DNA from: Puniceibacterium confluentis
Lineage (GTDB): Bacteria; Pseudomonadota; Alphaproteobacteria; Rhodobacterales; Rhodobacteraceae
NCBI RefSeq assembly: GCF_007923445.1
Contig: NZ_VOJI01000004.1
Location: 222,726-286,725 of the forward strand
Direction of reading: 5' to 3'
Length of the DNA stretch: 64,000 nucleotides
The notes under the pieces were generated by a model. The model was not told where the DNA came from and searched no databases. It saw nothing but the letters and a program-made list of their open reading frames with translations. Positions 18,713 through 27,342 of this stretch are shown in pieces. The translations under genes were made by a program, and so were the position numbers. The stretch's first letter is position 1. Every line of letters begins with the position of its first letter.

Positions 18713-19999
18713 ATGGCTCTGGACACGAACCCCGGTATCGCCACCTACGATGCACCTGAAAAAGACCTCTACGAAGTGGGTGAGATGCCGCCGATGGGGT
18801 ATGTCCCCAAAAAGATGTATTCCTGGGCGATCCGGCGCGAACGCCACGGCGAACCGGACAAGTCGTTCCAGATCGAAGTGGTGGATACCTGGGATATCGA
18901 CAGCCACGAAGTGCTGGTCCTGGTGATGGCGGCCGGGGTGAACTACAACGGCGTGTGGGCCGGACTTGGCGTGCCGATCAGTCCTTTCGACGTGCACAAG
19001 CAGGATTTCCACATCGCCGGTTCGGATGCTTCCGGGATCGTGTGGAAGGTGGGCGACAAGGTCAAGCGCTGGAAAGTCGGTGACGAGGTGGTCATCCACT
19101 GCAATCAGGACGACGGCGACGACGAGCACTGCAACGGCGGTGATCCGATGTACTCTCCGAGCCAGCGGATCTGGGGCTATGAAACCGGCGACGGCAGCTT
19201 TTCGCAGTTCACCAAGGTGCAGGCCCAGCAGCTGATGCCGCGCCCGAAGCATCTGACCTGGGAAGAGGCGGCCTGTTACACGCTGACCCTCGCCACCGCT
19301 TACCGGATGCTGTTCGGGCACGAGCCGCACGAACTGAAACCCGGACAGAACGTGCTGGTCTGGGGGGCGTCGGGCGGACTGGGCTCTTATGCGATCCAGC
19401 TGGCCAATACCGCCGGTGCCAATGCGATCGGCGTGATTTCGGATGAAAGCAAGCGTCAGTTCGTGATGGATCAGGGCGCCAAGGGCGTGATCAATCGCAA
19501 GGACTTCAATTGCTGGGGGCAGCTGCCTACGGTCAACACGCCGGAATACAATGAATGGCTGAAAGAGGCCCGCAAGTTCGGCAAGGCGATCTGGGACATT
19601 CTGGGCAAGGGCGTCAGCGTCGACATGGTGTTCGAACACCCCGGCGAAGCGACATTCCCGGTTTCGACCCTTGTGGTCAAGAAGGGGGGCATGGTGGTGA
19701 TCTGCGCCGGAACCTCCGGGTTCAACTGCACCTTTGACGTCCGTTACATGTGGATGCACCAGAAGCGGTTGCAGGGTTCGCACTTTGCCAATCTCAAGCA
19801 GGCCTCCGCGGCCAACAAGCTGATGATCGAGCGCCGCCTCGACCCCTGCATGTCCGAGGTCTTTCCCTGGGATGAAATTCCGCAGGCACACATGAAGATG
19901 CTGCGCAACGAACACAAGCCCGGCAACATGTCGGTGCTGGTGCAGGCCCCGACCACCGGTTTGCGCACACTTGAGGACGCACTCGAAGCGCGCCGCTGA
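18713..19999 (+). CDS. ccr: Crotonyl-CoA carboxylase/reductase
   Basis: A 428-residue MDR-fold enzyme that reductively carboxylates crotonyl-CoA with NADPH and CO2 to ethylmalonyl-CoA, the committing step of the EMC pathway. The sequence aligns from memory almost continuously with R. sphaeroides Ccr: EKDLYEVGEMPPMGYVPKK, AAGVNYNGVWAGLG, HIAGSDASGIVW, the NADPH-binding VWGASGGLGSYAIQLA, MVFEHPGEATFPVS and MWMHQKRLQGSHFA. ATG at 18713 is chosen because GGAGG is at 18704-18708; an in-frame ATG at 18701 lacks one. It is flanked by TTGC-type palindromes upstream and a strong terminator downstream. Confidence 0.96.
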   Translation: MALDTNPGIATYDAPEKDLYEVGEMPPMGYVPKKMYSWAIRRERHGEPDKSFQIEVVDTWDIDSHEVLVLVMAAGVNYNGVWAGLGVPISPFDVHKQDFHIAGSDASGIVWKVGDKVKRWKVGDEVVIHCNQDDGDDEHCNGGDPMYSPSQRIWGYETGDGSFSQFTKVQAQQLMPRPKHLTWEEAACYTLTLATAYRMLFGHEPHELKPGQNVLVWGASGGLGSYAIQLANTAGANAIGVISDESKRQFVMDQGAKGVINRKDFNCWGQLPTVNTPEYNEWLKEARKFGKAIWDILGKGVSVDMVFEHPGEATFPVSTLVVKKGGMVVICAGTSGFNCTFDVRYMWMHQKRLQGSHFANLKQASAANKLMIERRLDPCMSEVFPWDEIPQAHMKMLRNEHKPGNMSVLVQAPTTGLRTLEDALEARR

Positions 20000-20024
20000 G
20001 AAACGGTCCCGCTTTGGCCTGACG

Positions 20025-20061
20025 CCGCCCGCGAATCGATTTCGGTTTCGCGGGCGGTTTT
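20025..20061 (+). terminator. Intrinsic terminator of ccr
   Basis: A perfect 11-bp stem, CCGCCCGCGAA (20025-20035) pairing with TTCGCGGGCGG (20047-20057), is followed immediately by TTTT. It starts 26 bases after the ccr stop. Confidence 0.88.
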
Positions 20062-20212
20062 GCATCCGGTAACCGGCTGCACGGAAATACAGTCACTTCC
20101 AGATCCCCGCCTCACCATTTCTGATGAGGTGCAATTCGCGAATATTAACGATTCCGAGGCTATGATAGGCTTTCATTAATTGATCGTTAACCAATAGAAA
20201 GTGAGACTCGGC

Positions 20213-20419
20213 ATGGCACACGACTGGATTATCGACGTACTGACCGATCTGAAGACTTTCGCCCGATCCAATGGATTCGAGGCTTTGGCCGAACAGCTGG
20301 ATGACACCCAGATGGTCGCGCAGATCGAGATTGCGTCGCATGCCAAAGGAATGGCCTGTGGGTTACGCAATGACGACCTCGTCACTGGACGGGATCATGG
20401 AGCAACTGGAATGCGCTGA
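20213..20419 (+). CDS. Small hypothetical protein overlapping luxR
   Basis: A 68-residue soluble protein (MAHDWIIDVLTDLKTFARSNG, then EALAEQLDDTQMVAQIEIASHA). The N-terminal two-thirds is regular amphipathic helix with an acidic face; the tail is polar. AAAGTGAGA precedes the ATG. It overlaps the start of luxR by 50 bases in another frame, so the two are likely coupled. The helical character argues that it is real rather than a shadow. No family is recognised; a partner or modulator of the LuxR protein is a guess from position. Confidence 0.6.
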   Translation: MAHDWIIDVLTDLKTFARSNGFEALAEQLDDTQMVAQIEIASHAKGMACGLRNDDLVTGRDHGATGMR

Positions 20420-21086
20420 TGCGCTCGATGGTCTGCAAACAGCGTCCGAGGCGCTGCGAAATCACTACCAGATCGACCATCTCGTCTACCACTGGGTCAG
20501 CAGCAGCGGCCAGCAATATGGCTGCGGCACCTACTGTCCCGACTGGGTCGCGCGCTATCTGGACGCCGGGTATTTGCGCATCGACCCTGTGATTGTCGGC
20601 TGTTATCAGCGTTTTCATCCGGTCGACTGGAAACGGCTGGACTGGTCGAGCAAGGCGGCCCGCGCGTTTCAGAAGGACGCTCTGGAACACGGGGTCGGCA
20701 ATCAGGGATATTCCATTCCGATCCGCGGGCCCAATGGCCAATTCGCTCTGTTTACCATCAATCATTCCTGTCACGACGAAGCCTGGGCCGAATTCACCGA
20801 GTCCAACCGTCGGCAGCTGATCCTGCTGGCGCATGCTTTCAATCAAAAGGCGCTGGAACTCGAACCGGAGCGGTCTCCGATGGCCGCACAGGCGCTTTCC
20901 CCGCGCGAGGTGGATGCGATGACGCTGCTGGCCGTGGGTTACAGTCGGGCGCAGGTCGCCGACACGTTGTCGATTTCCGAAAATACGCTGCGGGTCTACA
21001 TTGAAAGCGCCCGCCACAAGCTGGGGGCTCTGAACACGACACACGCAGTGGCCAAGGCAATTTCGCGCGGGGTCATCGTCGTCTGA
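20370..21086 (+). CDS. LuxR-type quorum-sensing transcriptional regulator
   Basis: A 238-residue regulator with an N-terminal acyl-homoserine-lactone-binding domain and a C-terminal LuxR HTH. Expected ligand-pocket residues are visible in YGCGTYCPDW...YLRIDPVIVG and VDWKRLDW. The HTH reads LSPREVDAMTLLAVGYSRAQVADTLSISENTLRVYIESARHKLGA in segments around residues 170-215. The frame is open further upstream, but ATG 20370 gives family length. A luxI homologue follows 85 bases downstream, so this is probably a cognate R-I pair. I could not identify a convincing lux box. Confidence 0.88.
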   Translation: MTTSSLDGIMEQLECADALDGLQTASEALRNHYQIDHLVYHWVSSSGQQYGCGTYCPDWVARYLDAGYLRIDPVIVGCYQRFHPVDWKRLDWSSKAARAFQKDALEHGVGNQGYSIPIRGPNGQFALFTINHSCHDEAWAEFTESNRRQLILLAHAFNQKALELEPERSPMAAQALSPREVDAMTLLAVGYSRAQVADTLSISENTLRVYIESARHKLGALNTTHAVAKAISRGVIVV

Positions 21087-21171
21087 ACGTTCAGGGCCGC
21101 ACGGTCCTTTCCGAATTCGTTAATCATGCCGTCGCAGCCTTTCTCGTCTGAACATGAGGGAGCGTTGCACC

Positions 21172-21810
21172 ATGATCCGTTATCTTTATGCCGACCAGCT
21201 GAGCCAATTTCCGCATCTTGCCCGCGCCATGTTCCGCGACCGTGCGGACCAGTTCAAGACCCGCCTAGGCTGGGAAGTCGCGGTCGATGGCGCAGGCGAA
21301 GAGCGGGATGCCTATGACGATCTGAACCCGCTCTACGTGATCTGGGAAAAGCCCTGCGGCGGACACGGCGGCTCCATGCGGCTGCTGCCGACGCTGGGGC
21401 GCACCATGGTGAACGACCACTTCGCGCATCTGACGGACGGTGTGCGCATCGAAAGCCCGCTGATCTGGGAATGCACCCGGTTCTGCCTTGCCCGGGACGC
21501 GGCCCCCGGTACGGCCGCGGCGCTGATGCTGGCGGGCGGCGAGATTTTGCGCGGCTTTGGCGTCGAACATTACGTGGGTGTGTTCGATGCGCGGATGGTG
21601 CGGATCTACCGCCACATCGGAGCGTCCCCCGACATTCTCGGAAGCCAGGGATCGGGGCGCAACAGGATCAGCGTCGGGCTGTGGGACTTTTCGCCCCGGG
21701 CACAGGCGCGGGTCGCGGCACGTGCGGGCATTTCGCCCGAACTGTCCAAGCTCTGGTTCGAGCGTGCCTTTGGCCGCGACGTTGCGATGCGCAAAAACCG
21801 CGCCGCCTGA
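21172..21810 (+). CDS. LuxI-type acyl-homoserine-lactone synthase
   Basis: A 212-residue autoinducer synthase making an N-acyl-homoserine lactone from SAM and acyl-ACP. The conserved core is present: MFRDRADQFKTRLGWEV (R and W), DAYDDLNPLYVI (both aspartates), GGSMRLLPT (arginine) and WECTRFCLA (glutamate and arginine). Acyl chain length cannot be predicted. GAGGGAG upstream favours ATG 21172 over the in-frame ATG 18 bases earlier. It follows luxR in the same direction. Confidence 0.92.
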   Translation: MIRYLYADQLSQFPHLARAMFRDRADQFKTRLGWEVAVDGAGEERDAYDDLNPLYVIWEKPCGGHGGSMRLLPTLGRTMVNDHFAHLTDGVRIESPLIWECTRFCLARDAAPGTAAALMLAGGEILRGFGVEHYVGVFDARMVRIYRHIGASPDILGSQGSGRNRISVGLWDFSPRAQARVAARAGISPELSKLWFERAFGRDVAMRKNRAA

Positions 21811-21847
21811 TCTGGCGCAGATCGGGGCGGGGTTGTAGTGTCCGGCC

Positions 21848-23380
21848 ATGACCCTGCCCGCGCTTACATTTTCCGACGATCAGGCCGAAGCCTTTGACCG
21901 CGTGGCCGACATGCTGCGCGCCGCCGGAATCGATCTGAACGATGGCATGGTCCTGCCCGCGAAAGAGGGCAAGGCCCAGGTGATGGCGCTGATCGGCAAG
22001 GCCGGGTCGGGCAAAACGCTGTTGCTGGCGGAACTCTACAAGGCCCTGGAAGGCATGGGGGTCGAGGTCGTCTCGGGCGATTTCGAAAGCCGAAAGCGCC
22101 GTGAAAAGCGCACGCTGGCGATTCTGGCCCCCACCAACAAGGCCGCGAGCGTGCTGCGCATGCGCGGCGTGCCGGCCACGACGATCCACCGCATCCTCTA
22201 TACCCCGGTTTACGATCCGGAATACGAACGCATCGCCGAATGGTTGACCGGACAGGGCGACAAACCCGAAATCGAGGCGCTGACCGAAGAGGCGCTGGAC
22301 CGGGCCTTCAAATCCTACCAGGGCCACAAGTCGGTGCCTGCCGCCCTCGCCTCGGCAGGACTGCGGGGGTCGGATTTCATCACCGGCTGGAAACGGCGCG
22401 AAGAACCGCTCGACATCGGCTTTGTCGACGAGGCGTCGATGCTGGACGAACGCCAGTTCGACGATCTGCAAGAAATTTTCCCCAATTTGCTGCTGTTTGG
22501 CGATCCGGCGCAGCTGGCCCCGGTCAACGCGCCCGGCGGCATGGTGTTCGACAGCATGAAGCCGGCGCAGAAGATGGAACTGCACCGCATCCACCGCCAG
22601 GAGGCGGACAATCCGATCCTGGACCTTGCCCATGCGCTGGCGGATCCGCAGCTCGAGTTTTCCGATTTCGAGCGCATGGTCGAGGACAAGTCCAAGCGTG
22701 ATGACCGCGTCGTGTGGGGCCAGCGGGTCGAGGTTGACCTGATGGCGCGCTCGCCGGTGCTGGTCTGGCGCAACAACACGCGGATCCGCCTGATCCATGC
22801 CTTTCGCGCGGTGCATGGCGCTCCCGATACCGAACTGCTGGAGGGCGAGCCGCTGATCTGCGACGGGCTGGAACTGCCGCTCAAGCATCGCAAGAAACGG
22901 CTGGATCTCGAGGCGCGCGGCCTGATCAAGGGCGCGCAGGTGATCTATCTCGGACCGGGGCGCAAGCCGGGGTTTTCCAAGCTGCACGTGATGGGGGCCG
23001 AGGATCCGCAGGTCTCTGCCGCCTCGATCGTGAAGATCGAAAAGCCGGACGAGGAAGAGCCCTTCATCCCCTTCGCCGCCCGCATGGGGGCGACCTTTCT
23101 GCACGGCGCAGCGGTCACGATCCACAAGGCGCAGGGCAGCCAGTGGGACACGGTGCAGGTCTTTGCGCCGGATCTGTTTGTTGCCGCCCGGATGGGCCGG
23201 GTCGAGGCCGGGCAACCGCTGTGGAAACGTCTGGCCTATGTGGCGATCACCCGGGCGCAAGAGCGGCTGATCTGGGTGGTGCGCAACCGGCTGTCCAAAC
23301 CGACGGGGCCACTGACGGTCGCCGATCTCAGGGAGTCGGCGGCGCCGCAACTGACGCTCGAGGCGGAGGAATTCGGTTGA
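21848..23380 (+). CDS. RecD-like ATP-dependent helicase (superfamily 1)
   Basis: A 510-residue DNA helicase/ATPase. Walker A is GKAGSGKTLL near residue 50. APTNKAASVLRMRG is motif Ia, IGFVDEASMLD Walker B, FGDPAQLAPV motif III, RIHRQ motif IV. VTIHKAQGSQWD and YVAITRAQERL in the C-terminal UvrD_C_2 region are motifs V and VI. It is shorter than RecD2 and lacks the long N-terminal HhH extension. It resembles stand-alone helicases conserved in alphaproteobacteria and is likely involved in repair or replication-fork processing. The following gene overlaps its stop by four bases. Confidence 0.85.
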   Translation: MTLPALTFSDDQAEAFDRVADMLRAAGIDLNDGMVLPAKEGKAQVMALIGKAGSGKTLLLAELYKALEGMGVEVVSGDFESRKRREKRTLAILAPTNKAASVLRMRGVPATTIHRILYTPVYDPEYERIAEWLTGQGDKPEIEALTEEALDRAFKSYQGHKSVPAALASAGLRGSDFITGWKRREEPLDIGFVDEASMLDERQFDDLQEIFPNLLLFGDPAQLAPVNAPGGMVFDSMKPAQKMELHRIHRQEADNPILDLAHALADPQLEFSDFERMVEDKSKRDDRVVWGQRVEVDLMARSPVLVWRNNTRIRLIHAFRAVHGAPDTELLEGEPLICDGLELPLKHRKKRLDLEARGLIKGAQVIYLGPGRKPGFSKLHVMGAEDPQVSAASIVKIEKPDEEEPFIPFAARMGATFLHGAAVTIHKAQGSQWDTVQVFAPDLFVAARMGRVEAGQPLWKRLAYVAITRAQERLIWVVRNRLSKPTGPLTVADLRESAAPQLTLEAEEFG

Positions 23381-24105
23381 AGACAATCCTCGTCACCGGC
23401 GCAAGCTCGGGCATCGGCCGCGCCGTGGCCGAGACATTCCTGGATCTTGGCTGGCAAGTGGGCCTGCTGGCGCGCCGTGACGGGGCACTGGCCGCGGTGG
23501 CGCAGGGGCGCGACAACGCGCATGTGCTGGTGGCGGATGTCGGAGAGGCCGATCAGGTGCGCACCGCCTTTGACCTGTTTCAGGCCCGTGCCGGACGGAT
23601 CGACGTGCTGTTCAACAATGCCGGAATGTTCGGCCCCTCCGGACCCATCGACGAGGTGCCGGTGGCGCAATGGGAGCAGGTCGTGCGTGTCAACCTGCAC
23701 GGCATGTTCCTGTGCGCCCGCGAAGCCTTTGGCCGGATGCGGGAACAACGGCCGCAGGGCGGGCGGATCATCAACAACGGGTCGATCTCGGCGCATGTGC
23801 CGCGCGAAGGCTCGGTCTGCTATACGGTGACAAAACATGCGATCACCGGGCTGACCCGGTCGCTGAGCCTGGACGGGCGTCCCTTTGACATCGCCTGCGG
23901 TCAGATCGACATCGGCAACGCCAGGACCGAACTTCTGGACGGTCTGGTGCAACGCGCCATCGCTGCGGGCCAGCCCGAACCTGCAACCATGGACGTGGGC
24001 GAGGCGGCGGCATCGGTGCGGCTGATGGCCGAGATGCCGCTGAACGCCAACGTGCAGTTCATGACGGTGATGGCGACCAAGATGCCCTATATCGGGCGCG
24101 GGTAG
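23377..24105 (+). CDS. Short-chain dehydrogenase/reductase
   Basis: A 242-residue classical SDR. It shows the cofactor motif TGASSGIGRA, NNAGMFGP, the catalytic serine in NNGSISAH and the YTVTKHA active-site tyrosine/lysine. TTG at 23377 is the start: GGAGGA lies at 23365-23370 and the codon overlaps the helicase TGA. Substrate cannot be assigned. It might contribute to the acyl-CoA cluster that begins 1.2 kb downstream (the Lva pathway includes an SDR), but a minus-strand gene intervenes. Confidence 0.85.
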   Translation: MKTILVTGASSGIGRAVAETFLDLGWQVGLLARRDGALAAVAQGRDNAHVLVADVGEADQVRTAFDLFQARAGRIDVLFNNAGMFGPSGPIDEVPVAQWEQVVRVNLHGMFLCAREAFGRMREQRPQGGRIINNGSISAHVPREGSVCYTVTKHAITGLTRSLSLDGRPFDIACGQIDIGNARTELLDGLVQRAIAAGQPEPATMDVGEAAASVRLMAEMPLNANVQFMTVMATKMPYIGRG

Positions 24106-24150
24106 GGCGCAGCAATCCGGGCGCCCTTTCAGAACAGCCGCGAAAAATGC

Positions 24151-25170
24151 CTAAAGTGCGACGATCTGCTTGCCGGTATTGCCGCCCTGCAGCATCGCGA
24201 TAAACGCCGCCGGCGCGGTCTCGAGACCCTGCGCGGTGTCCTCCAGGTAGGCGATCTCGCCGCTGGCGACCTTGGGCGTCACCTCGGCCAGAAATTCCGG
24301 CAGTCGGTCCCAGTGGTCGAAGATGATGAAGCCGTTGACCGACAGCCGCTTGACCAGCACCGACCGCCAGAGGCCGGGCAGGCGGTCGCTGCCATCGCCG
24401 TCCATCCCGGCATACCAGGAAATCATGCCACAGACCGGGATCCGTCCACCGACGTTCATCAGCGGCATCACCGCCTCCAGCAGCTTGCCGCCGACGTTTT
24501 CCCAGTAGATGTCGACTCCGTCAGGTGCGGCCTGCGCCAGTGCCTGCCGCAGAGACGCGGCGTCCCTGTGGGCGCGGTGATCGACGGCGGCGTCAAAACC
24601 ATAGGTCTCGACCGCCAGACGGCACTTTTCGGCGCCACCCGCGACCGCCACGGTGCGCATCCCGGCGGCCTTGGCCAGCTGCCCGACCATCGAGCCCACT
24701 GGCCCCGTCGCTGCCCCGATCACCAGCGTCTGGCCAGCCTTGGGCCGACCGTATTCCTTCAGGCCGACCCAGCCGGTCAGGCCGGGCATGCCCAGCACCC
24801 CCAGCGCGGTAGAGGCGGGCAGCCTGTCGTCAAGCTTGCGCAGACCGGCGCTGGGCAGCAGCGCATGGCTGGCCCAGCCGGTCATGCCGGTTACAAGCTC
24901 TCCTGCCGAGACTCCGTCGGCCCGAGACTTCAGAACCCGTCCAACCCCCTGTCCGGTCATCGTGCCGCCAATTTCCACCGAGGGCGCGTAACTTTTCACA
25001 TCGTCCATCCGGCCGCGCATGTAGGGATCCAGCGACAGATGTGTCACCGCCACCAGGACCTCACCTTCTCCCACCTCGGGCAGCGCATCGGTCTCGACGG
25101 AAAAGTCCTCGGGAACCGGCAGGCCATGGGGGCGGCGGGCCAGGGCAATACGGGTCAGGGTATCGGGCAT
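24151..25170 (-). CDS. NADP-dependent MDR oxidoreductase (PTGR/CurA-like)
   Basis: A 339-residue zinc-independent medium-chain reductase. THLSLDPYMRGRM is the family signature, GVLGMPGLTGWVGL precedes the nucleotide-binding GAATGPVGSMVGQLAK, and WENVGGKLLEAVMPLMNVGGRIPVCGMISWY is typical of the prostaglandin-reductase/CurA group, which reduces alpha,beta-unsaturated carbonyls with NADPH. GAAGGAAT leads to the ATG at 25170; the open frame continues 9 codons upstream. It is divergent from the acyl-CoA synthetase operon and may share regulation with it. Confidence 0.85.
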   Translation of the reverse strand: MPDTLTRIALARRPHGLPVPEDFSVETDALPEVGEGEVLVAVTHLSLDPYMRGRMDDVKSYAPSVEIGGTMTGQGVGRVLKSRADGVSAGELVTGMTGWASHALLPSAGLRKLDDRLPASTALGVLGMPGLTGWVGLKEYGRPKAGQTLVIGAATGPVGSMVGQLAKAAGMRTVAVAGGAEKCRLAVETYGFDAAVDHRAHRDAASLRQALAQAAPDGVDIYWENVGGKLLEAVMPLMNVGGRIPVCGMISWYAGMDGDGSDRLPGLWRSVLVKRLSVNGFIIFDHWDRLPEFLAEVTPKVASGEIAYLEDTAQGLETAPAAFIAMLQGGNTGKQIVAL

Positions 25171-25277
25171 CGCGAATTCCTTCTGTCGGCACGTCACCCT
25201 AAGATCGCACTTGCGTCATGGGCACTTGGTTGCACACTGTGGGCCCAGACTTAGGGCAGACGGCAAGGGAGGGCCAG

Positions 25278-26909
25278 ATGTTCGGCATGATGATGAACCA
25301 GCCGCTTTCGATCATCGAGATCTTGCGGTACGCTTCTGACGCCCATCCCGGCGCGGGACTTGTTTCGGTGCGCACCGAGGGCGACCTGCATCGCGAAACC
25401 TATGCCGAGGCCTACGCGCGGGCCGCGCAGCTGGCACATGGATTGCGCAAACTGGGGATCGGGCCGGGCGACCGGGTCGCGACGCTGGCCTGGAACGGCT
25501 ATCGGCATTTCGAGATTTATTATGGTGTCTCGGGCATGGGGGCGGTCTGTCACACCATCAACCCGCGCCTGTCGGCGGAACAGATGCTGTATATCATCGG
25601 TCATGCCGAAGACAGACTGCTCTGCGTCGACCTGACCTTTGTGCCGCTGATCGAGGCGCTGGCCGACTCCCTGCCCGAGGGGCTGAAGCTGGCGGTGCTG
25701 ACCGACCGTGCGCACATGCCTGACAGCCCGCTTGACCTGCTGTGCTACGAAGAGCTTCTGGACGGTGAGCCGACGACATTCGACTGGCCCATTCTGGACG
25801 AGCAGAGTGCGGCGGCGCTGTGTTACACCTCGGGCACGACCGGAAACCCCAAAGGCGCGCTTTATTCCCACCGCTCGACCGTGCTGCATGCGCTCAGTGT
25901 CGCCGTCACCATCAGCAAGAGCCTGTACGAGGGCGCCAGGATATTGCCGGTGGTGCCGCTGTTTCATGTCAACGCCTGGGGACTGCCCTATGCCGCGCCG
26001 ATCACCGGGGCGTCGCTGATCATGCCGGGACCAAAGCTGGATGGCGCGTCGCTGTTCGATCTGATGGAAGCCGAAGGCGTGACCTCGGCCTGGGGGGTGC
26101 CGACGGTCTGGATGGGACTGCGGAGCGAAATTGACGCGCGTGGACGCAATCCTTCAGGCTTCGAACAGGTGGTCGTCGGCGGCTCTGCGGCCCCGCGCAG
26201 CATGATCGAAGGCTTCGAGAAATCCGGCGTCGATGTCTGCCATGCCTGGGGCATGACCGAAATGTCGCCGGTCGGCACCCACGGTCAACTGTCGGCGCCG
26301 ATGAAAGAGCTGCCCTGGGACGAACAGATGCGGTTGAAATCCCTGCAGGGCCGCCGCCTTTTCGGGGTCGAGATGAAGATCGTCGACGAGCAGGGACAGA
26401 ACTTGCCGCATGACGGCACGGCGGTGGGTGAATTGTTCGTGCGCGGCAACACCGTGGTCTCGGGATATTTCAACAATTCCGAGGCCACAGCGAACGCGCT
26501 GGATTCCGAGGGCTGGTTCGGCACCGGCGACGTGGCGACGATCAGCGCCAACGGCTTTCTCAGCATTCAGGACCGGTCCAAGGATCTGATAAAGTCGGGG
26601 GGCGAGTGGATCAGTTCGATCGACCTCGAGAACATTGTCATGTCCTGTCCCAAGGTGGCCAGTTGCGCGGTAATCGCCGTTGCGCACCCGAAATGGGACG
26701 AACGTCCGCTGCTGGTTGTCGTGCCCAAGGGCGAGGACCGTCCCACATTGGAAGAGCTGCACGAGCTGCTGCTGCACTCGGTTGCAAAATGGCAGCTGCC
26801 GGATGCGATGGAGTTTGTCGAGGAATTGCCGCTGACCGCGACGGGAAAGGTGTCGAAGCTTCGCCTGCGGCAGCGGTTCGAGGGTTACCGGATGCCAGAT
26901 GCTGGTTGA
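25278..26909 (+). CDS. Acyl-CoA synthetase (AMP-forming, LvaE/DmdB-like)
   Basis: A 543-residue adenylate-forming ligase activating a carboxylic acid to its CoA thioester. The P-loop is YTSGTTGNPKGALYSH near residue 190. HAWGMTEMSP is A5, GWFGTGDVATI A7, DRSKDLIKSGGEWIS A8, and LPLTATGKVSKLRL has the catalytic lysine. The N-terminus MMNQPLSIIEIL and NGYRHFEIYYGVSGMGAVCHTINPRL resemble medium-chain/LvaE and DmdB-type ligases. GGGAGGG precedes ATG 25278. It heads a tight five-gene acyl-CoA operon. Confidence 0.88.
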   Translation: MFGMMMNQPLSIIEILRYASDAHPGAGLVSVRTEGDLHRETYAEAYARAAQLAHGLRKLGIGPGDRVATLAWNGYRHFEIYYGVSGMGAVCHTINPRLSAEQMLYIIGHAEDRLLCVDLTFVPLIEALADSLPEGLKLAVLTDRAHMPDSPLDLLCYEELLDGEPTTFDWPILDEQSAAALCYTSGTTGNPKGALYSHRSTVLHALSVAVTISKSLYEGARILPVVPLFHVNAWGLPYAAPITGASLIMPGPKLDGASLFDLMEAEGVTSAWGVPTVWMGLRSEIDARGRNPSGFEQVVVGGSAAPRSMIEGFEKSGVDVCHAWGMTEMSPVGTHGQLSAPMKELPWDEQMRLKSLQGRRLFGVEMKIVDEQGQNLPHDGTAVGELFVRGNTVVSGYFNNSEATANALDSEGWFGTGDVATISANGFLSIQDRSKDLIKSGGEWISSIDLENIVMSCPKVASCAVIAVAHPKWDERPLLVVVPKGEDRPTLEELHELLLHSVAKWQLPDAMEFVEELPLTATGKVSKLRLRQRFEGYRMPDAG

Positions 26910-27342
26910 CGCGCTGCGCTCGTTCGCGCCCGCTGCGACGCGCTGGTACACGCTGGATGCCGGGCGGATCAAGACCTTTGCCGAGGTGACCGAGGACCGG
27001 CAATTCATCCACCTCGATGAGGCGCGCGCCGCTGAAACGGCGTTCGGCGGCACCATCGCACATGGCTTCCTGACGCTTTCGATGCTCTCGGCGATGTCCT
27101 ACGAGGTGCTGGCGGATCTGCCGGGGGTCAAGGCCAGCGTCAACTATGGCTTTGACCGCATCCGCTTTGTCTCGCCTGTGCGCACCGGGGCACGGGTGCG
27201 GGGCCGGTTCGCTCTGGCCTCGCTCGAAGAGGGGCCGGGGCGGGTGACGGTCCACTGGGATGTGTCCATCGAAATTGAAAACGAATCGAAACCGGCGCTG
27301 GTGGCGCAATGGATCACCCGGTTTGAACTGGAGGACGGATAA
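26899..27342 (+). CDS. MaoC family dehydratase
   Basis: A 147-residue hot-dog protein. FAEVTEDRQFIHLDEARAAETAFGGTIAHGFLTLSM shows the (R)-specific enoyl-CoA hydratase pattern with catalytic aspartate and histidine. It would hydrate or dehydrate an acyl-CoA in the pathway encoded by this operon. It overlaps the synthetase by 11 bases, and its TAA shares a base with the next ATG, so expression is coupled. Confidence 0.85.
   Translation: MLVDALRSFAPAATRWYTLDAGRIKTFAEVTEDRQFIHLDEARAAETAFGGTIAHGFLTLSMLSAMSYEVLADLPGVKASVNYGFDRIRFVSPVRTGARVRGRFALASLEEGPGRVTVHWDVSIEIENESKPALVAQWITRFELEDG

Noticed and set aside
20160-20200. lux box upstream of the luxR cluster
   Set aside because: TTAA-TTGATCG-TTAA has weak dyad symmetry but does not resemble a 20-bp lux-type box well enough to call.
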